9,142 nt of DNA from CAMLDH01 sp966250375. Its GTDB lineage: Bacteria > Pseudomonadota > Gammaproteobacteria > Burkholderiales > Burkholderiaceae_D. The stretch is from contig CBINHE010000136.1 of the NCBI GenBank assembly GCA_966250375.1, positions 1 to 9,142 of the forward strand, written 5' to 3'. Position 1 is the stretch's first letter. Each line of letters begins with the position of its first letter. Position numbers and translations under genes: made by a program. Positions 1-6,774 of this stretch are shown in pieces. The notes beneath the pieces were generated by a model. That model was not told the DNA's origin. It searched no databases and saw only the letters and a program-made list of their open reading frames with translations.

Positions 1-465
1 TTGTCGATGCCCAAAGCGTCAAGAACGCCGACACGGCGCGCGAGAAAGGCGATGATGCTGGCAAAAAGGTCAGCGGCATCAAGCGTCACCTGACGGTCGA
101 TACGAACGGCTTGCCGCATGCGATCCATGTCACGACCGCCGATGTCGGCGATCGCCAGGGCGCGCTGGAGAGGTTTTGCGTACAACAGGGACAGCTTGTC
201 CGAGGGGCTCAAGGTGCTGGTTGATGGCGGCTATACCGGCGCGCCCTTTGCGCAGGGAGTGGCCGACCTGCTGGGAGCGGCAGTGGAGGTTGCCCAGCGT
301 AACGAATTGCACAAGTTCGTCGTCATACCCAGGCGCAGGGTGGTGGAACGCTGCTTCGCCTGGCTGGAAAAATGTCGGCGCCTTTGGAAAAATTGCGAAC
401 GCAAACTCAACACCAGTTTGCAATTCATCGTCCTGGCTTTCTTGCAGTTACTGCTGAAAAGATAG
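1..465 (+). pseudogene. IS5-family transposase, 3' part, frameshifted
   Basis: This is the C-terminal part of a DDE transposase of the IS5 family; the N-terminal part lies outside the window. Reading begins in the frame starting at base 3 (VDAQSVKNADTAREKGDDAG, then KKVSGIKRHLTVDTNGLPHA) and runs to about base 176. It then continues one base on, in the frame of base 178 (DSLSEGLKVLVDGGYTG, later RRRVVERCFAWLEKCRRLWK), to a TAG at 463-465. The switch coincides with a TTTT run at 174-177, consistent with a single-base insertion. All three catalytic residues can be placed: first Asp in VDAQSVK (6-8), second Asp in LVDGGYTG (223-225), Glu in VVERCFAWL (346-348). The ending LLLKR-stop is typical of this subgroup. 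The frameshift probably inactivates it, unless programmed slippage occurs. Family assignment rests on remembered motifs and is secure; the exact IS name is not. Confidence 0.9.
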
Positions 466-479
466 AGAACAGGTTCTTA
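466..479 (+). repeat. Probable right end of the IS5-type element
   Basis: Immediately after the transposase stop the sequence reads GAACAGGTTCTTA. Read on the other strand this is TAAGAACCTGTTC, which resembles the terminal inverted repeats I recall for IS5-type elements. TTA at 477-479 would fit a three-base TNA target duplication of the IS1031 subgroup. The left end is outside the window, so neither repeat nor duplication can be confirmed here. Confidence 0.45.
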
Positions 480-560
480 GAGCGGATTTCCCCCGAATGT
501 AAGGGGCACCACGGGCCTCTTTGGAGGGTATTGCGTTGTTGCTCCTCCCTTGCAGGGCGC

Positions 561-582
561 GTACTCGCTTGCAAGCGGGTAC
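561..582. repeat. Imperfect palindrome inside the MITE-like element
   Basis: The arms GTAC-CGCTTG and CAAGCG-GTAC are complementary apart from one T/G pair, giving an 11-bp self-complementary arm. It is one of three internal palindromes that would make a transcript of this element strongly structured. Confidence 0.6.
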
Positions 583-593
583 TGTTTCGCAGG

Positions 594-611
594 CGGATCG
601 CATGCGATCCG
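594..611. repeat. Perfect 18-bp palindrome near the centre of the element
   Basis: CGGATCGCATGCGATCCG equals its own reverse complement. It lies almost exactly midway between the two terminal repeats (midpoint about 599), so the whole element is organised as a large interrupted palindrome around it. Confidence 0.75.
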
Positions 612-718
612 AAACCCCTGCTGCACCTTGTGTGACTCGTCACACGGCGCTCCTTACGCCTAGCACTGCACTCCAAAGAAACCCGGCTCACCCTTTACAT
701 CCGGGGGAAATCCGCTCT

Positions 719-820
719 AGGAAAACGCAGATTTAATCGCTTTTCCCGAGCCTCCATTTTTATAAATCAATGGGCTACAAACATATTTTGGCGAAAAAAA
801 CGATTAAATCTGCATTTCCT
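719..820. repeat. Second, ~100-bp inverted-repeat element
   Basis: The left arm at 719-744 and the right arm at 797-820 are inverted copies. They share the perfect core GCAGATTTAATCG and similar A/T-rich flanks, with one single-base indel and two mismatches. The arms are separated by about 50 bp with no coding potential. The element begins at the TAG that closes the preceding MITE-like element, so the two abut or overlap by one or two bases. Both terminal repeats contain a GCRGATTT string, which hints at relatedness but could be chance. It is too small to encode anything; a MITE or a transcribed hairpin are both possible. Confidence 0.6.
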
Positions 821-1140
821 TAGCTTATTCGTAGCGGTAGGTGGAGTATGGAAAAAAAAGAAGACTCATGCACCAACTTCATCCATCGTCGCCTGCATGG
901 AGCACGATGCATAGCGTCTTTTCAGGCGCGGTTCCAATGTCAGACTCGTCAATGCATGCGGGCCACTTTCAACATATTTTTATACTTGTGTAGATGCCGA
1001 TGCAGGAAGGGGAGGGAACACGAAGGTTCTTCGTCGCCTAAGTTACTGACTTCTGTGTCAATAACAATATAGGGCGATATTCGTCACGAGGCCGATACTT
1101 GGCACGGGGGCAGAACAAAAGAACCGATGGCGTGACATCT
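821..1140. other. Gene-poor spacer downstream of the effector-like gene
   Basis: I see no supported gene in this stretch. A 74-codon frame at 848-1072 (plus) has a Cys/Arg-rich, low-plausibility translation, and its only purine-rich stretch (GGAG) sits one base from the ATG, too close to act as a ribosome site. A weak 6-bp hairpin (ACGAAG/CTTCGT, 1020-1034) lies about 110 bp beyond the effector stop on the minus strand but has no T-run, so it is not a convincing terminator. The chaperone gene that often follows AvrE/DspE-type effectors is not present here. Confidence 0.5.
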
Positions 1141-4100
1141 TTAACTCGCATCGGAGGATTCCGCGGGCGCATCCGGGGTCCAAGTACGCGTGTATTCGAT
1201 CTTTTGTCCCGGCTCGGGCTGGGGTGGCGGCTCGTACGGCACCCACTGGCCGACCGTGCGCTGGGATTCGGCTACCCGGTTGGTCTGTATTTTGGCCCCG
1301 AAGTCGATGCCGCGTTCGACCTGCAGCTTCGTCTTTTCCCGCAGGACCAGGATGGAGGGTTCCCATAATGCCGGCTGGGCCATCAGGTCGTCGAAGGCGC
1401 GTTCGTCCCTTTGTGCGAGGTCATCGCGCCCGGCCAGGCGCCAGAGTTTTACCTGCGCACGCAGCGCGTCGAGCATGGGTGCTGTTTCGGCCTTCAATGC
1501 ATGGTCGACGTACATGGTGGCGAATTTGTTGTCCTTCACGAAGACTCGGGCCTGATCGAGGAAGTTTTCGAGTTGCTTTTCGGCGACGGCGTAGCGCATG
1601 GTCTGGTCTATCTCCGCAGGCAGCTTCGGCGTGCCGTAATTGACCCAGGCATTCCAGTCCTTGCGAACCTCCTGCTCGAAGTCCTTGAAACTCTGGAAGT
1701 CGATGGCGCGGTCGCTGCGTACCGGATCGATCTCGTCGCCGAAGGTGAACATGGTGCAGAAGTGCGTCACTCCCTTGGCCCGTATCTCGCGTGCATAGCC
1801 CAGGTCAAGGAAGCTGGCGGACAGGCTGGCCTTCTGCTCGCGGCGGCCAGACGTGTTCTGGATTTTTTCGTATGCCTGGACACCTGCGGTCAGCCGTGCG
1901 GAAACTTCGGACTTTGTCTGGGCGGTCGAGTCCCTGTAGATGGTGGTCATGTGGCCGGCCACGGTGGTGCGGGTGTGGCTTATGTCCTGCTTGGACTTCA
2001 GTCCAGCCGTCGCCACAATGCCTGCTCGGCGAGCACGCCCGGCGACAACACCGGCGCGCAGCGCCGCGCCGCCGGAGACGTTTGATTCGCTGCCCTTCGC
2101 TTGCCGGGAGGCGTTTTCGATCAGGCCGAAGTTCAGGCTGGGATGGTGGGCGAGCAGCTCGTGCATCCAGTCCCGTCGAGCCGGCGAGCCATCGGGCTGC
2201 GGCGTCGCCAGGTGCAGCAGGTGTTCGAACATGTCCATGAATTGCGCGCGAAGCTCCAGTTCCTGCCCCTTGGTGCGACGTGGAATGCGCAGCTGCAGGC
2301 CTTGCTCGATGCCGGCCTCCTTCTTGACTCGCAGATCGGCAGCCCCACTGATACCTAGGCCCAGCTTCAATTTTTTCAGTTTCCAAGCGGTGCCTGCAGT
2401 GAGCCCGGCACCGAGCTGGAACTGGTTTGTGCCTTGTCTGCCGATCTGCATGTACAGGCCGGTACGCCCCATGTAGAACTCGATCAGCTGGTCTTCGTTG
2501 TGCTGGGCGCTGGCGATCAGCTTGATGCCGATTCCGGTGGTCAGCTTTGCGGCGGCGAGGGCTGCCGACAGCGGCGCCACGTTGGCGCCGTAGACCTTCT
2601 GCTCGGCGATGCGCAGCTTGTCCCGCCACTCAAGGTGTTCGAGCATGTCCCGGAACAGGTCGTGAAAGGTTTGTCCTGACCTGACCCTGGCCGGATCGCC
2701 ATCGTACAGCAAGCGGTTTGCCGTTCCGACAGCCGCGTGGAAGCGGGTGCGCTGCTCGGTCTCCTGCTCAGACCAGTCCGTGGTCTCCTTCGTTCGCAGT
2801 TCGGGCAATTGTGCCCGCTGCAGCAGCAACTGCCGTTGCAGCAGCGACATCGCTTCCGGTAGTGTGTGGGTCTTCGTGTGCAAGGCCTGCCACGTGACGT
2901 CGAGCGCGGGATGTGGCGGCGCCTGCGTGGACACACTGCTGCGCTGGGTTGCCTGGTGCTCGAAGTCTCGTAGCAGTTCGTGCTGGTGTTGCTCGATGGA
3001 TTGCAGTGCGGCGGCGTCAAGCTTCAGCGTGGTGAGATCGATTTCAATCGGCCTTCGCTTTTGCTGCACGTATTCGGCAACGGCCTGTATGGCCACTTCC
3101 GCCACTGACGGCACCTGTTCTGGCGGCAACTGCTTTCGACGTGCCTCCAGGTAGTCCGCAAGGCGGTCGGCAGCTGTCGCAAGTTCTTCGCTGGCACGGC
3201 GCGCGGGCGTGGGCAGGGCGGTGGCTGCGCCGACCTGCAGCCCCTCGCGCAATGCATGCAGGGGGTTGTGGATGCTGCTTTTCCATGGGCGGCGAGAGCG
3301 GGACGTCGCGGCATCGTGTAGCCAGTCGGCCAGCATCTGCAGGTGCTGGTTCGCCTTGTCGTAGGCCGAGCCCGGAGCGTTGCTTTCATAACCATTGTGG
3401 AACGCATAGAAAGCCGCGCGCTCATCGACCGTCGCGGTAGCCAACCCTTCGCCGGCCGGCCTCGCATGCAGCGCGCGCTGGGCAGCCATCTTGGCGTTCG
3501 CGAGCCACTGTCGCAGGGAGGTATCCTCCGGCGGCGTGTGGCGCAGGACATTGTCGGCCCGCAGGTAGATCCGCGTGGCGTCGAGCTGTTCCTTCGATGG
3601 CGCGGCCTCACCGGGCGCCAGCAAGTGGGCGAGAACCTGCATGCCGCGCGGCACCGAAGCTAGCAGGCTGGCGGTGACCCGCGCCGATTCCGTTAGTGTA
3701 GACATGCTTGCCAAGGCATCGGCTGGATCGCCAGGCGGAGGAATCATGGTGTGCAAGGACCGCCCTCGCAGTTCGCGCAGTGCCTCCGCGGCCTTGGCCG
3801 GGTCCTCCTCTGTAGCGTTGCTCAGGGCCTGCATGCCGATGGTCAGAACGGCTGGCGCAGGCAACGCCTCCACGCCAAAGACGGAGGTGGCCTGCGCCAA
3901 CCTATCGGCCCAGTCGCGCAAGGCCTGTTGCGCCTGTTCGGCGCCCGCTCCGGCCCGAAAGCCCGGCATATCATCGAGCAGTTTGAGCAACAGCGCCTGT
4001 CCTTGCGCCTCCAGCGCTGCACGAGCTTTCTTCCCTTCTGCCTCGGCTTCATCGCGTGCGTTGGCCTTGATTTCCAGCACGGGTTGCAACTCCTGCTGCA

Positions 4101-5367
4101 GCGCCGTCAGGGCCGCGGCTTCGTCATCCCGCTTCCACAGTTGCGCCGCATTGATCTTCGATGAATCAAGCGCCTGCGCGAACTGTACTTCCACGTCGCG
4201 CAACTGTTGTTCGAATTCATTTACGCGGATGTGGCGCGCTTGCAGGGCGGCACGCTGCCCAGCATCGTCCCGCTCAAGTTGTGCTACGCGCTGCGCAAGC
4301 AGGCGGGTTTCGTGAGCCTGTTCGTCCAGGATTTGACTGTCGAGTTGGCGGCTGTCCGTCGGTTCGGCCGGCAAGCAAGAGGAGGGGGATTGCAGGTCAT
4401 GCTGCAGTTGCTGCTGGCGCTGCTGCAGCGCCAGCAGTGTAGCGTTCGCAATCGCCAGTTCGGACTGAATCGCCCCGATCTTCTCGTTCGCATACGTGAC
4501 TCTGCGTTCGAGCTGGTCCCGTACCGGTGTGGCGCGTCCGAAATGCAGCGTCTTGGCAGCTTCACGCCCTTCGAGCCGAGCATTTTGCAGTGTCTGTTCC
4601 AGGCGTGACACGGTCGCGCTTTGCTGATCGGTTTCCTGTTCCAACGCCAACAGTGCGAGGTCCAATGCCTGCGTGGCTTCCGAAAGCTGTGACTGGGTCG
4701 CATCGAGAGACTCTGTCGCCGTCGCTATCGCATTGCGCTCCCTTTCCAGCGAGGCTTCGAGATTGCTGCGATCCTTTCTTAGTTCGTGGGCTTGATCGGC
4801 CAGGTTGGTCACTTCGTGGGCGGCCTCGCCGATATCCTGCTTCACACGGTCGATGTCAGCAGCCAGTCCTGCATCCAGGCCGGTGGCATGGTCGGCGTCG
4901 ATCCATGCATCCAGATGCGCCTGCTCGCGCTCAAGTGCGTGCACCAGTGCCGGATACAAGTCGTGCGGAGTGACGGAGGCCTCGCCTTCAGGGGGCGGCA
5001 CGTTCTTGTCCGGCCGCGTGTTTGCATAGCGCAGTAGCTGCACATGCGACTTTGGCTTGCCATGTTTAAGGCCAACCATGACGGCCGCGCTTCGGCCCAG
5101 CCGGGCAATCGCCTTCGAAATGGGGTTGCGCGGTGCGGCCGGCACGTTCTCCTCCACGCGACTCATCCTCTCGATCAGTATCTTTGCTTTCGGTACCCGA
5201 CGTTCGCTGTCTGATTGCACCTCTTTCTGCGCCACTAGAGGATCGAGGGTCGCCAGCTTGTGGTGCGTCTGCCGGGTGCTTGGGGGCTTGTTGGTGTGGG
5301 CTTGGGTCCGGCCCATACCGGGCAGGCCCCATGTCAGCGAATGAGGACGTAGAGAGAAACGGGGCAT
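1141..5367 (-). CDS. Giant coiled-coil/beta-rich protein, candidate HrpL-regulated type III effector
   Basis: The product has 1408 residues. Residues 1-41 contain no Asp or Glu and are rich in Ser, Thr, Pro, Gln and basic residues, as in type III secretion signals; no Sec signal peptide is seen. Residues ~165-460 form a Glu/Gln/Ala/Leu-rich coiled coil. Residues ~470-930 are mostly helical. Residues ~940-1215 alternate short Gly-rich, amphipathic beta-like strands (GIGIKLIASA, FQLGAGLTAG, LGLGISGAAD, LQLRIPRRTK), suggesting a barrel or beta-sandwich. A helical stretch (~1220-1345) and a Pro-rich tail (ending APAESSDAS) follow. Two WxxxE motifs are present: WSEQE (865-869) and WVPYE (1375-1379). 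An Hrp-box lies 105 bp before the ATG. AvrE/HopR/XopAM-family effectors combine WxxxE motifs, a C-terminal barrel and HrpL control, but most are longer (~1600-2000 aa), so the family link is inference. No Shine-Dalgarno is evident before this ATG; Met18 (5316) is an alternative. It is more GC-rich than the genes to its right. Confidence 0.8.
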   Translation of the reverse strand: MPRFSLRPHSLTWGLPGMGRTQAHTNKPPSTRQTHHKLATLDPLVAQKEVQSDSERRVPKAKILIERMSRVEENVPAAPRNPISKAIARLGRSAAVMVGLKHGKPKSHVQLLRYANTRPDKNVPPPEGEASVTPHDLYPALVHALEREQAHLDAWIDADHATGLDAGLAADIDRVKQDIGEAAHEVTNLADQAHELRKDRSNLEASLERERNAIATATESLDATQSQLSEATQALDLALLALEQETDQQSATVSRLEQTLQNARLEGREAAKTLHFGRATPVRDQLERRVTYANEKIGAIQSELAIANATLLALQQRQQQLQHDLQSPSSCLPAEPTDSRQLDSQILDEQAHETRLLAQRVAQLERDDAGQRAALQARHIRVNEFEQQLRDVEVQFAQALDSSKINAAQLWKRDDEAAALTALQQELQPVLEIKANARDEAEAEGKKARAALEAQGQALLLKLLDDMPGFRAGAGAEQAQQALRDWADRLAQATSVFGVEALPAPAVLTIGMQALSNATEEDPAKAAEALRELRGRSLHTMIPPPGDPADALASMSTLTESARVTASLLASVPRGMQVLAHLLAPGEAAPSKEQLDATRIYLRADNVLRHTPPEDTSLRQWLANAKMAAQRALHARPAGEGLATATVDERAAFYAFHNGYESNAPGSAYDKANQHLQMLADWLHDAATSRSRRPWKSSIHNPLHALREGLQVGAATALPTPARRASEELATAADRLADYLEARRKQLPPEQVPSVAEVAIQAVAEYVQQKRRPIEIDLTTLKLDAAALQSIEQHQHELLRDFEHQATQRSSVSTQAPPHPALDVTWQALHTKTHTLPEAMSLLQRQLLLQRAQLPELRTKETTDWSEQETEQRTRFHAAVGTANRLLYDGDPARVRSGQTFHDLFRDMLEHLEWRDKLRIAEQKVYGANVAPLSAALAAAKLTTGIGIKLIASAQHNEDQLIEFYMGRTGLYMQIGRQGTNQFQLGAGLTAGTAWKLKKLKLGLGISGAADLRVKKEAGIEQGLQLRIPRRTKGQELELRAQFMDMFEHLLHLATPQPDGSPARRDWMHELLAHHPSLNFGLIENASRQAKGSESNVSGGAALRAGVVAGRARRAGIVATAGLKSKQDISHTRTTVAGHMTTIYRDSTAQTKSEVSARLTAGVQAYEKIQNTSGRREQKASLSASFLDLGYAREIRAKGVTHFCTMFTFGDEIDPVRSDRAIDFQSFKDFEQEVRKDWNAWVNYGTPKLPAEIDQTMRYAVAEKQLENFLDQARVFVKDNKFATMYVDHALKAETAPMLDALRAQVKLWRLAGRDDLAQRDERAFDDLMAQPALWEPSILVLREKTKLQVERGIDFGAKIQTNRVAESQRTVGQWVPYEPPPQPEPGQKIEYTRTWTPDAPAESSDAS

Positions 5368-5471
5368 GGGCGGGGTAATAATTTCGTTAGCAAAGGGCCC
5401 TGCGCTGGTTGCTACGTGCTGAGGGACGCAGCCTCATCACAGTGTCAATCAAAAAAAATGGGTGTGACCGA

Positions 5472-5500
5472 TAAGTGGATATTCATTAATGATTAGTTCC
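5472..5500 (-). promoter_or_regulatory. Hrp-box (HrpL-type ECF sigma promoter)
   Basis: On the minus strand the sequence reads GGAACT, 16 bases, then CCACTTA. The established HrpL promoter consensus is GGAACC-N15/16-CCACNNA, so this matches at all fixed positions except the last base of the first block (T for C, a known tolerated variant). It points at the 1408-residue gene and ends 105 bp before its ATG, a normal leader length. I roughly estimate a chance occurrence anywhere on both strands of the window at about 0.02, lower still for this location. It implies a HrpL regulator and a group I Hrp secretion system elsewhere in the genome. Confidence 0.65.
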
Positions 5501-5841
5501 ATTGAAGCGAAATAAAATATCCGCCAAGCAGGTTTTTTGAGAGTAAGTTACAGAAAGACAGTTGCAGAGAGTTTATTCAACTATGGTATGTCGCTCACGC
5601 TTGAGAAGTCACAAAGAGCCCGATAAAAAGAGCGGCAGCGATGACCCCATCGGTCTGCTGAGGAATGTGCGAACTGATTGAGATCAAGCGCGCATTCTTT
5701 GCATTGATCTCTCTTGGAGGAAAAGAGTTGACTGAATTCAGCGTGGCCTTTTCTTCTTATTTCGCTGTCGCGATTTACGGAAAGATCAATCCGCTCTAGG
5801 TTTAACAAAAGCAGTCGGTCGCCGCCTATCTCAAATTCTCT
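5501..5841. other. Intergenic stretch without a convincing gene
   Basis: The stretch is A/T-richer than the effector gene. The only frame of note (minus, 5581-5808, 75 codons) needs a TTG start without a ribosome site and its translation resembles nothing I recognise. Its first codons overlap AATCCGCTCTAGG at 5788-5800, identical to the right terminus of the MITE-like element plus one flanking base (709-721), so part of the stretch may be decayed mobile-element sequence. No clear rho-independent terminator for the regulator gene to the right is visible. Confidence 0.45.
5788..5800. repeat. Solitary copy of the MITE-like terminus
   Basis: AATCCGCTCTAGG is identical over 13 bases to 709-721, the right end of the MITE-like element plus its first flanking base. 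Only a weak partner (AGAGCGG near 5630, on the other strand) is seen, so this is either a decayed copy or chance. Confidence 0.25.
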
Positions 5842-6648
5842 TCATTCAAGACTGTTATTTTCGTTGAGGAGCATCACTAACTTGAAGCCGCGTCTGGTTG
5901 AAAGAGTAAGCGTCACTTGTTCAAACGTCAGCTTACCCTTTTTGGGATGGGCAAACTGACGAGTTCCACCCGCACGTCCCACCACATGGTGAGAGCTCCA
6001 CCAGCGTTTGAAGTCACCGCTTTCACGCATTAAGGTCTCGATCATTTCTGACAGCGGTTCCTGATCTGCATATTTCCCGCAGTCTGCACGGAACTCTGCA
6101 ACCAGCCGATTAGCACGATCACTCCAATCCGTAATTAACGTATGCGCCTTCGGTTCTAGAAACATGAATTTCAGCAGATTGGGCCGCGTTGTCGGTTTGG
6201 AAGATTTTGGTTGATCCAGCCAACCGATAAACAATTCTTTCGCGGGTCGATTCCATGCCATTGCATCCCACTGCCCGTTCAGAATATAGGCCGGTACCTT
6301 GATCGCATCAACGATGGCCTTGAGGTCAAACGTCTGACAACCGATCCCTTGATCCATTTCATTGTCCAACGTTGGATCTAGTTTGTCCGCCAAGCGGAAT
6401 AGGTATGTTCGTTCTGATGGAGTCAGACTCATCACATCAGCCATTTTCCCGAGTACTTTCACAGAAGCTGATATCGGTCTGCCTTGCTCTAACCATGTTA
6501 GCCATGTAGGACTGACAGCGCAAAGTTGTGCCAATTCTTCCCGTCTGAGGCCTGGAGTGCGTCGCCGTCCATTTGCAGGAATGCCGACGTCTTCAGGCTT
6601 GATATTTTCACGGTGCAAACGAATGAATTTTCCCAACTTGTTATGCAT
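5842..6648 (-). CDS. XRE-family regulator with MmyB-like ligand-binding domain
   Basis: This is a 268-residue DNA-binding transcription factor. Residues ~1-90 form the helix-turn-helix domain with the MmyB-family signature RRTPGLRREELAQL (29-42) followed by the recognition segment VSPTWLTWLEQGRPISAS. Residues ~105-265 match the MmyB-like ligand-binding domain: PAYILNGQWDAMAWN (119-133), then WWSSHHV and a final HPKKGKL-TLSTRRG segment before the end. Such domains are thought to bind small hydrophobic ligands. The start chosen is the ATG at 6646-6648, with GAGGG seven bases upstream (6656-6660). A GTG 14 codons earlier has no ribosome site and would run into the promoter region. The gene is divergent from the methyltransferase and exporter genes, the usual arrangement for a regulator controlling its neighbours and itself. 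Family is secure; ligand is unknown. Confidence 0.9.
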   Translation of the reverse strand: MHNKLGKFIRLHRENIKPEDVGIPANGRRRTPGLRREELAQLCAVSPTWLTWLEQGRPISASVKVLGKMADVMSLTPSERTYLFRLADKLDPTLDNEMDQGIGCQTFDLKAIVDAIKVPAYILNGQWDAMAWNRPAKELFIGWLDQPKSSKPTTRPNLLKFMFLEPKAHTLITDWSDRANRLVAEFRADCGKYADQEPLSEMIETLMRESGDFKRWWSSHHVVGRAGGTRQFAHPKKGKLTFEQVTLTLSTRRGFKLVMLLNENNSLE

Positions 6649-6679
6649 GGCTTCGCCCTCGCATTTTTTTAGACGTTTT

Positions 6680-6708
6680 TTGTCTGGCACAAAATATACC
6701 AGTATAAA
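6680..6708 (+). promoter_or_regulatory. Sigma-70 promoter for the methyltransferase-exporter pair
   Basis: TTGTCT (6680-6685), a 17-base spacer, then TATAAA (6703-6708) make a good sigma-70 match in the divergent intergenic region. It lies 66 bases before the methyltransferase ATG. The regulator's own promoter probably overlaps it on the opposite strand (TATACT as the -10, 6701-6706 in reverse, with only a weak -35). Confidence 0.5.
6695..6706. promoter_or_regulatory. Candidate operator palindrome
   Basis: TATAC-CA-GTATA is a 12-bp inverted repeat overlapping the -10 element of the plus-strand promoter and the likely -10 of the divergent regulator promoter. A dimeric XRE-type regulator binding here would block both. 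The site is inferred from position and symmetry only; A/T-rich palindromes occur by chance in promoters. Confidence 0.4.
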
Positions 6709-6762
6709 TAGTTGTCTTGTTATGTGATAAATGATCGCATATTCTGGACTGACTCATTCATC

Positions 6763-6770
6763 AGGAGGTG
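6763..6770 (+). promoter_or_regulatory. Strong ribosome binding site deciding the methyltransferase start
   Basis: AGGAGGTG four bases before ATG 6775 is a near-perfect Shine-Dalgarno sequence. It favours this start over the in-frame ATG at 6712, which has none and would overlap the promoter. Confidence 0.85.
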
Positions 6771-6774
6771 GAAA

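Larger units (their letters stand above)
478..719. mobile_element. MITE-like non-coding element with ~30-bp terminal inverted repeats
   Basis: The left end at 477-506 and the reverse complement of 691-720 match at 27 of 30 positions, sharing the run TAGAGCGGATTTCCCCCG. Each end is bordered by a TA dinucleotide (478-479 and 718-719), which would suit a TA target duplication. Inside are three further palindromes: GTACTCGCTTGCAAGCGGGTAC (written as 561-582, one imperfect pair), the perfect CGGATCGCATGCGATCCG (594-611), and a GTGTGAC/GTCACAC stem (630-645). CTTTGGAG next to the left end is also mirrored inside the right end, so the arms are related beyond the 30 bp. No long reading frame fits. 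I infer a miniature inverted-repeat transposable element or a large structured intergenic repeat; which transposase moves it is unknown. Confidence 0.7.

Noticed and set aside
478..720. CRISPR array or tRNA gene in the repeat-rich stretch
   Set aside because: The repeats are inverted, not regularly spaced direct repeats, and no cloverleaf or TTCRANNC loop is seen.
1020..1034. Small hairpin ACGAAG-GTT-CTTCGT as effector terminator
   Set aside because: Only six base pairs, no T-run on the minus strand, and more than 100 bases from the stop codon.
848..1072. 74-codon plus-strand frame starting MEKKEDSC
   Set aside because: Purine-rich stretch is only one base from the ATG, the composition is unlike a folded protein, and nothing is recognisable; it follows repeat elements.
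1411..2085. Long plus-strand frame opposite the effector gene
   Set aside because: Antisense shadow of a GC-rich coding region; no ribosome site and the minus-strand frame is continuous over 1408 codons.
3575..4315. 246-codon plus-strand frame rich in Ser, Ala and Cys
   Set aside because: Mirror of the Ala/Gln-rich coiled-coil codons on the minus strand; composition is an artefact.
4411..4437. 12-bp inverted repeat (CTGCTGGCGCTG / CAGCGCCAGCAG)
   Set aside because: It lies in the coiled-coil coding region where Leu CTG and Gln CAG codons are each other's complement, so hairpins arise by codon choice.
5506..5531. Possible PIP-box (GCGAA on the plus strand, i.e. TTCGC on the minus strand)
   Set aside because: The second TTCGC half at the right 15-base spacing is absent, so HrpX-type control is not supported; the Hrp-box fits better.
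5581..5808. 75-codon minus-strand frame
   Set aside because: TTG start without ribosome site, no recognisable motif, and its beginning overlaps the copy of the MITE terminus.
6712..6774. Upstream ATG extending the methyltransferase by 21 codons
   Set aside because: It has no ribosome site and would start almost at the -10 box, while ATG 6775 has AGGAGGTG at proper distance.
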